The notes under the pieces are model-generated. The model was not told where the DNA came from, did not search any database, and saw only the letters and a program-made list of their open reading frames with translations. From contig NZ_FWER01000013.1 of NCBI RefSeq assembly GCF_900169785.1, positions 134,642 through 198,641 on the forward strand: a stretch of 64,000 nt of DNA, read 5' to 3'. A program made the translations under genes and the position numbers. How positions within the stretch are numbered: the stretch's first letter is position 1; each line of letters opens with the position of its first letter. Shown here one piece after another: positions 59,185 to 64,000 of the stretch. Origin of the DNA: Rhizobium sullae (GTDB lineage: Bacteria; Pseudomonadota; Alphaproteobacteria; Rhizobiales; Rhizobiaceae).

Positions 59185-60048
59185 TCACTTGGCGCTGTAC
59201 GCCCGAACGTAATCCACAAACATGTGTGAAGGCTCCGGGATGTTCGCGTCGCCTGCGTCCTCCGCCAGCGCGAGATTGACAAGGATATACATCGGCTGAC
59301 GGTGCTCCGGCTGGGTTTTGGTTTTCCAGACCAATTTCTTGTCGAAATACATGCGGATGAATTCGGAATCTATCTTTACGCCGTATGTGTGAAAATCGGT
59401 GGGTTTTGCGTCGCGGAACGCCTCGATGCGCGAGAAATCCGAGTAATGCCCGCCACCGCGGCGCCAGACATGGACGGTCGAAGAGTATCCTTCCGGTTTG
59501 TCCCCGTAGAATTCAAGAACATCGATCTCGGCGGTCGATTTCGACCTGTCCTTGCCAATCAGCCAGAAAGCCGGCCAAAGACGAGGCCCAATGGGTAACC
59601 GTGCGCGCGTCTCGAAATATCCATAACATTGCGAAAAACCTGCCCCTTTCGGGTCGACGGAAGCAAGAAGCCCCGACCGCCAATCGCCCTGGGCGTCACG
59701 GGCCGCCTCGATGCGGAGCACACCGTCAGTGACGACAAATGGAAAACCGAGTTTGGGATTGGCAAAACGAGCGCCACCGAAATCGCCCGACCATGGGGTA
59801 TGAGCGATCCAGCGGGTCCCAGGGCCCCAAGCGGATACATTGAGATCATCGAAGTTGTCTTCGAAGCTAAGCTTCATCTGCTCAGTATCGAGACTGTCCC
59901 CGGTATCGCCAGGCGGCGTGCAGCCTTCGGCATGCGCAATGCCGGCCCATATGAGGGCTGCAGCAATCATGGTGCTCAGGCGGCGACCAGTTGACCGGGT
60001 CCAGCCCGCCTCGAGACCAAAACAGGTTTTGGGCGTCAACGTTCTCAT
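59185..60048 (-). CDS. GH16-family secreted beta-glucanase (ExoK/ExsH-type)
   Basis: A 287-residue exported glycoside hydrolase. The signal peptide is MIAAALIWAGIAHA after a basic leader of about 26 residues. The catalytic GH16 motif is AEIDVLEFYG (ExDxxE, two acidic catalytic residues), with WPAFWLIGKDR upstream and HTYGVKIDSEFIRMYFD downstream. Rhizobial relatives ExoK and ExsH cut the cell's own beta-glucan polymer and set its chain length. It lies between the NRPS-PKS operon and the Wzy-like gene, so it should act on the polymer made here. Confidence 0.93.
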   Translation of the reverse strand: MRTLTPKTCFGLEAGWTRSTGRRLSTMIAAALIWAGIAHAEGCTPPGDTGDSLDTEQMKLSFEDNFDDLNVSAWGPGTRWIAHTPWSGDFGGARFANPKLGFPFVVTDGVLRIEAARDAQGDWRSGLLASVDPKGAGFSQCYGYFETRARLPIGPRLWPAFWLIGKDRSKSTAEIDVLEFYGDKPEGYSSTVHVWRRGGGHYSDFSRIEAFRDAKPTDFHTYGVKIDSEFIRMYFDKKLVWKTKTQPEHRQPMYILVNLALAEDAGDANIPEPSHMFVDYVRAYSAK

Positions 60049-60182
60049 GCCGAGGAAGGTATCCCACGCGCACTTTCCCGGGAAAGGGCCTAATTCGACC
60101 TAACCGGTACTGCAAAGGGCTTAGAACGGTCGTAAATACAAACCGCTTTAGCGCATGATAGATTTCTTATTTAGGAAGCTAG

Positions 60183-61619
60183 GTGCGGTGGATGCGAGTC
60201 GAATTCCTTGGGCTGGTAACTATTCTGCTGGGGGTAATTTTGATGCTCGCCCCCGTCAAATATTCTTTCACATGGATGATGCTGTCGACGGCATTCGGCG
60301 CGGCCGCGGCCTTCACGCTCAGCATGGGAGCGTCGATCCTAGTGCCAAATCTCTTTTTGCTCTTTTTCACCATGCGAATATTCATGGCGTTTGGCGAAGG
60401 GCAGATTTTTGCTGCGTTTTCTCTGCAGCGTGCCGGATTTATCCTGCTGGTACTGACGGTCTTCGGACTGCTTACGGCAGTATTTTTTCCGCGGCTTTTT
60501 CAGGGAATGACTGAAACCATGGTCGTGGAGCGATCGGTCGGTCTGCGCAACATAATCTCGCTCGTGCCGCTTCGCGCTTCTGCGAGCAATATAACGCAGC
60601 CTGTTTATGCTTTAGGCGGCCTGGTTGCCTTCGCCAGCACTTTTGCGTTCTTCAGGTGTACAGGTACCCATGATGACCTGATCAGAGCCGCGTTGATCAC
60701 CGCGAGGGTGATATTGATCTTCGCGCTGATTGATATCGTCACCTATTTCTCGCGTACAGAGTACCTGCTTAGTTTCGTCAGGACAGCAAACTACGCTCTG
60801 TTGACCGCCGCCGAGAAAGGAGGGCTGAAGCGGATTTCCGGGACTTTTCCGGAAGCATCAGCGTTTGCGGGCTACACGCTGATCCTGTTTGCCATGTTGG
60901 CCAGTCTCTGGCTCGACAACATTCGTGCCCGGACAACCGGTCGACTCACGATACTTCTGCTCATCGCATTGATCTTCTCGACATCGGCGACGGGGTTGGT
61001 CGGCATTGCGGCTATCATTCCGGTCCTGTTTTTGAGGTCGCTTTTCGTTTCGCCTGCAGGCAGGCCCCACCCCCCCGCGCTCTTCATTGCCGTCTCAATC
61101 GCGGCGACCCCGCTCGTCGTTCTTCTTGTCTTTGCGACGTTGCCCGAGGTCTCTGCGAGTGTCAGCAGCTTCTTTGATGAAATGCTGTTCTCAAAAGCTG
61201 ACAGCCAGTCAGGGCGCGAGCGCGCTGAGTGGAATGCCGTTGCTTACAAGACCTTCCTCGATACATTCGGTTTGGGTGCCGGGCTGGGGAGTGCGCGTGC
61301 CTCCAGTTTCGTGTTGGTCCTGCTCTCCAACGTTGGTGTGCTCGGCATTTTGTTATTCGGCCTATTCATATGGGCTGTGCTGTCAGCAAGCCCACCTGCG
61401 AGGCAACTGCACTCGAACGGACGTGATGCGGCAATGCGCGCCGCGAAAATGGGAATCCTGGCGGTGCTGGTCGAAGCTTCCACATCCGGGACGGTCTATG
61501 ACCTCGGGCTGATGATCTACGTTCTCGCGGGTGCCACCACAGCCCTCGCTTCGCCGCACGCATTCAGTGCAAGCGAGCCCGTCTCCAATGCGATGAGCTC
61601 GCAGGAGCGGCAATCATGA
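60183..61619 (+). CDS. Wzy-like polysaccharide polymerase (O-antigen ligase/polymerase family)
   Basis: A 478-residue membrane protein with about ten to twelve hydrophobic segments (for example FLGLVTILLGVILMLAPV, LLFFTMRIFMAFGEGQIFAA, TILLLIALIFSTSATGLVG) and a longer periplasmic loop around EMLFSKADSQSGRERAEWNA. This is the Wzy/WaaL/RfaL layout. Together with Wzx and the ExoY-like enzyme it completes a Wzx/Wzy-dependent pathway. A GTG at 60183 has AGGAAG at four bases; an ATG at 60192 is possible. Its stop overlaps the start of the pyruvyl transferase gene. Confidence 0.88.
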   Translation: MRWMRVEFLGLVTILLGVILMLAPVKYSFTWMMLSTAFGAAAAFTLSMGASILVPNLFLLFFTMRIFMAFGEGQIFAAFSLQRAGFILLVLTVFGLLTAVFFPRLFQGMTETMVVERSVGLRNIISLVPLRASASNITQPVYALGGLVAFASTFAFFRCTGTHDDLIRAALITARVILIFALIDIVTYFSRTEYLLSFVRTANYALLTAAEKGGLKRISGTFPEASAFAGYTLILFAMLASLWLDNIRARTTGRLTILLLIALIFSTSATGLVGIAAIIPVLFLRSLFVSPAGRPHPPALFIAVSIAATPLVVLLVFATLPEVSASVSSFFDEMLFSKADSQSGRERAEWNAVAYKTFLDTFGLGAGLGSARASSFVLVLLSNVGVLGILLFGLFIWAVLSASPPARQLHSNGRDAAMRAAKMGILAVLVEASTSGTVYDLGLMIYVLAGATTALASPHAFSASEPVSNAMSSQERQS

Positions 61620-62872
61620 GCAGGACGCCCTTCAAGATCGTCGTCTTCAACGTCAAATACAGCGAGAACCTTGGCGATGGCATATTGGCTTTGTGCATCG
61701 AGCATGGCCTTTTGCAAACTGGCGGCGGCATCGAGGTGGAGACTGTCGATCTCGCCGGCCGCCAAGGGTTCGGCGGCACAAGCAGCAGCCGTCGCCGGCA
61801 TCTGCTCAAGCTGCTTCAAAGGCTGCCAAAGCCTGCGCGGCGGTTGGCTGTCGGGTTCGTCGTCCGGCGAAGGCTCCGGCGGCAACGTGTGGAATGGGAA
61901 CGGAAGATTGCCGCGGCGGATGCCGTCGTCATCGGAGGCGGCAATATTTTCCAGGACGACGACCTGAATTTCCCCTTAAAGATCGGAACAGTTCTGGATT
62001 GCGTTCGTCGCTTCGACCGCCCGCTTGCGATTTATGCTGTTGGCGTAAGCGCCGATTGGTCGGAGCCAGCCAGGCGGCTGTTCGCCCGCATCGGCGGCGT
62101 GCGGCTGCTGCATGTCTCGGTACGGGATAGGTTTGCTTACGATAGCTGGTGCCATCACTTTCCAGCCGGGCCGGCTCCGGACATCATCCCTGATCCTGGA
62201 CTCCTGATCCACCAACTGGCCGATACTGCGCGCGTACCGAGCGCGAGAAAGACGGTCGCCATCTGCGTCACGGAACCGGTGGTCCTCAAGCGGCATGCCA
62301 GCCAGGCAGGTCCGATTCCGCTTGGAGATGCGGCCGGGTACCGCAAGCTGATAAATGCGTTGATCGACGACGGATTCAGCGTGATGCTATTCTGCAACGG
62401 CGCCACGGAAGATCACATTTTCGCGAGGGCGATCGTGAACGAAGGCACGATGGTGCATCATCTTACCTCAGGCGTACTCCACCTTGCCGATCGGCCTACG
62501 GACGTAGGGCAGTTGCTGCGGCTGCTGAATGCCGCAGATGTCATCCTTTCCCATCGTCTCCACGCCTGCATCGCCGCCTATTCCCTGCGCATTCCGCATG
62601 TCGGACTCAGCTGGGATAAAAAGGTCGAAGGCTTTTTCCGCTCCGTCGGGCGCGAAGCCTATTTCGTGGATGCGGAGCATATGCCTGCGAGCGAAACTTC
62701 CGCTCTTCTTAAGGCCGCGCTCGCCCAAGGCATTGATCAGGAAAGATATAATCTGACGATGGACTGTGCGGAAACGGGAATGCGACGTTTGCGATTTGCG
62801 CTGGGGCCAGACCTGACCTCCGGATGTCCGATGCCGGACGACGTGCGAGGCGTTGCAGTCGGCCCTCGTTGA
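61616..62872 (+). CDS. Polysaccharide pyruvyl transferase family protein
   Basis: A 418-residue protein of the PS_pyruv_trans family. Typical segments are VVFNVKYSENLGDGILALC, VVIGGGNIFQDDDLNF, LAIYAVGVSADWSEPARRL and the C-terminal RLHACIAAYSLRIPHVGLSW, with IIPDPGLLIHQL in the middle. It would add a pyruvate ketal to a sugar, giving the polymer negative charge. It is translationally coupled to the Wzy-like gene. Some members of this family are not pyruvyl transferases (CsaB-like or polysaccharide-modifying), so the exact reaction is open. Confidence 0.9.
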   Translation: MSRTPFKIVVFNVKYSENLGDGILALCIEHGLLQTGGGIEVETVDLAGRQGFGGTSSSRRRHLLKLLQRLPKPARRLAVGFVVRRRLRRQRVEWERKIAAADAVVIGGGNIFQDDDLNFPLKIGTVLDCVRRFDRPLAIYAVGVSADWSEPARRLFARIGGVRLLHVSVRDRFAYDSWCHHFPAGPAPDIIPDPGLLIHQLADTARVPSARKTVAICVTEPVVLKRHASQAGPIPLGDAAGYRKLINALIDDGFSVMLFCNGATEDHIFARAIVNEGTMVHHLTSGVLHLADRPTDVGQLLRLLNAADVILSHRLHACIAAYSLRIPHVGLSWDKKVEGFFRSVGREAYFVDAEHMPASETSALLKAALAQGIDQERYNLTMDCAETGMRRLRFALGPDLTSGCPMPDDVRGVAVGPR

Positions 62873-63095
62873 ATCCCACCTTGAAGGACCCGATATTCGT
62901 CTGCTTGTCGATTGCCGGCGAAGTGTTGTTTTATGATGCCCTGAGAGATTCAATGTATGACCGTAGTCCTGAAGCGCGCGATATCATCGCCATTCACAAA
63001 CAACTTAAGCAAAATGGAGTAAGCGACACGGCAAAAGACGCATGATATTGTGTCAATTCTAACCTTAAGATTATACTTTTGATCAGTTGAAGCGG
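62873..63095. other. Gap before the Crp/Fnr gene, with a weak small ORF
   Basis: An open frame runs to a stop at 63045 and could begin at TTG codons near 62870-62882, coding about 55 residues (PIFVCLSIAGEVLFYDALRD). There is no ATG with a ribosome site near its start and I cannot support it as a gene. The AT-rich part near 63050-63080 may hold the promoter of the Crp/Fnr gene. Confidence 0.4.
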
Positions 63096-63827
63096 ATGTT
63101 CGCTTACGGGGTTTGGGGAATGGCAACACTGACCACCGCGGAATATGAGCGTTCTGCAAATCGTCATCTCAAGCGTCGCGAATTTGCGGGAGGAGCGTAC
63201 CGCGGCTACCAAGCCGGCGAAACGATCTTCGACATTGGACATCGCCGGACCCGCACCTTCTATCTAGTCAGCGGCTGGATAATATCCTGGAAGCTGCTTC
63301 CAAATGGCACACGGATGGTGTCCGATTTTTCGCTTCCCGGCGATATCGTCTGGACTGCTTCGGCGGAACTGTCTCGCGAGACGATGCAGGCGCTCTCCAA
63401 CATCCGCATCTACGAACTGCCGGCGCTTGGCGATCGAAAGCCCGAGAGCGCGTCGAACGACCTTCACCGCGCGCTGCTCATGGAGATGGTGCGCCGTCAG
63501 GCCCGGCTGACCGAAAGGATGGCGAATATCGGCCGACGGGACGCTTTTGCCCGTACGGCGCATCTTCTTCTCGAACTGGCTGTCCGGCTAGATGTCTTCC
63601 AGCATGAGTCGGTGGATGGGTTTGAATGTCCGCTGACACAGGCCGAAATCGGTGATGCCGTCGGTCTTTCGACCGTCCATATTAACCGCGTCCTGAAGGA
63701 AATGCGGCTCAGTGGCCTGCTTGTATTCAAAAGCGGCGTCGTCGAATTCCTGGACCGGAAGAAGCTTGAGGAACTGGTCGATTTCGACCCAAGCTACCTG
63801 GCGCCGCCGGGGGAGCGTCGGCTGTAA
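63096..63827 (+). CDS. Crp/Fnr-family transcriptional regulator
   Basis: About 243 residues. The cyclic-nucleotide-binding-like domain covers residues about 25-140 (YQAGETIFDIGHRRTRTFYL; SDFSLPGDIVWTASAEL). The C-terminal HTH is PLTQAEIGDAVGLSTVHINR followed by VLKEMRLSGLL. It lacks the N-terminal cysteine cluster of oxygen-sensing Fnr, so it does not bind an Fe-S cluster that way. Starts at 63096 and 63120 (MATLTT) are both possible; neither ribosome site is good. It closes the polysaccharide locus and may control it. Confidence 0.88.
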   Translation: MFAYGVWGMATLTTAEYERSANRHLKRREFAGGAYRGYQAGETIFDIGHRRTRTFYLVSGWIISWKLLPNGTRMVSDFSLPGDIVWTASAELSRETMQALSNIRIYELPALGDRKPESASNDLHRALLMEMVRRQARLTERMANIGRRDAFARTAHLLLELAVRLDVFQHESVDGFECPLTQAEIGDAVGLSTVHINRVLKEMRLSGLLVFKSGVVEFLDRKKLEELVDFDPSYLAPPGERRL

Positions 63828-64000
63828 ACTCCCAAAATACTTCCAGGCGGTCGGGCTCTTCGAAAGAAAGCCGACAACGCATCCCTGTGGATAATTCTAT
63901 ATATATGAGGATTATTCACAATACGCGTAATTCATTATGACTAGAAGGATTAGCGGTCATGTTGCCGTGCAGTACGAAATAAGTTTTAGATCTGATCTTT
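63828..64000. other. Right-edge non-coding region
   Basis: About 170 bases, AT-rich after 63890, with no gene seen. GTCGG near 63849 and CCGAC near 63871 could form a weak hairpin after the Crp/Fnr gene. Confidence 0.4.

Overview
The window looks like chromosome or a large replicon of a Rhizobiaceae bacterium (Rhizobium, Agrobacterium or Ensifer type). The evidence is a PhyR-NepR-EcfG general stress locus with GGAAC-N16-CGTT promoters, an hmuPSTUV heme-uptake locus, ExoF/ExoP/ExoY-type exopolysaccharide genes, and a rhizobial RIME-type palindromic intergenic repeat. No rRNA, tRNA, insertion sequence or CRISPR array was seen.

Layout. About 0.0-4.5 kb and 11.7-14.4 kb hold the reductive pyrimidine pathway: PreT/PreA dihydropyrimidine dehydrogenase, dihydropyrimidinase, an N-carbamoyl-beta-alanine amidohydrolase, part of an ABC importer and a RutR-like regulator with a good RutR box. 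Between the two blocks lie an output-less bacteriophytochrome, a LysR/quinone-oxidoreductase pair, CorA, a rhodanese and a GlxA-type AraC regulator. At 14.6-18.7 kb is the general stress module: HWE-type kinase, phyR, nepR, ecfG and a holin-like/DUF883 envelope pair. Sigma-EcfG promoter matches precede the kinase, phyR, nepR-ecfG and the envelope pair. A further match, with no ORF after it, is followed by a terminated, hairpin-rich segment that I read as a stress-induced small RNA.

At 18.8-26.3 kb lies heme acquisition: hmuPSTUV on one strand, and divergently a secreted protein, TonB, a DUF2325 protein, a small protein, a heme-degrading-type monooxygenase and a VOC protein. At 26.3-29.4 kb are DUF423, truncated hemoglobin, TetR with an SMR pump, and a Gfo/Idh/MocA oxidoreductase.

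From 29.4 kb to the end is a large cell-surface polysaccharide locus: two GT4 glycosyltransferases, an export protein, an ExoP-type kinase fused to a GT2 glycosyltransferase, ExoY-type priming transferase, Wzx, a TIGR04325 methyltransferase, GH16 glycanase, Wzy-type polymerase, pyruvyl transferase and a Crp/Fnr regulator. Embedded between Wzx and Wzy is a complete-looking assembly line: A-PCP; KS-AT-ACP-aminotransferase-C-A-PCP; and C-(A remnant)-PCP-TE. It comes with its own phosphopantetheinyl transferase, a GMC oxidoreductase, a DegT aminotransferase and a formyltransferase-like/GINT1-like protein. Read by collinearity it should extend a hydrophobic amino acid by one malonyl unit, transaminate the beta-keto group and add glycine. 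The last module is unusual: its C domain has HQxxxDG instead of HHxxxDG, its A domain is reduced to a remnant, and its thioesterase has a cysteine nucleophile. This polysaccharide/NRPS-PKS locus is the best candidate for an undescribed system here.
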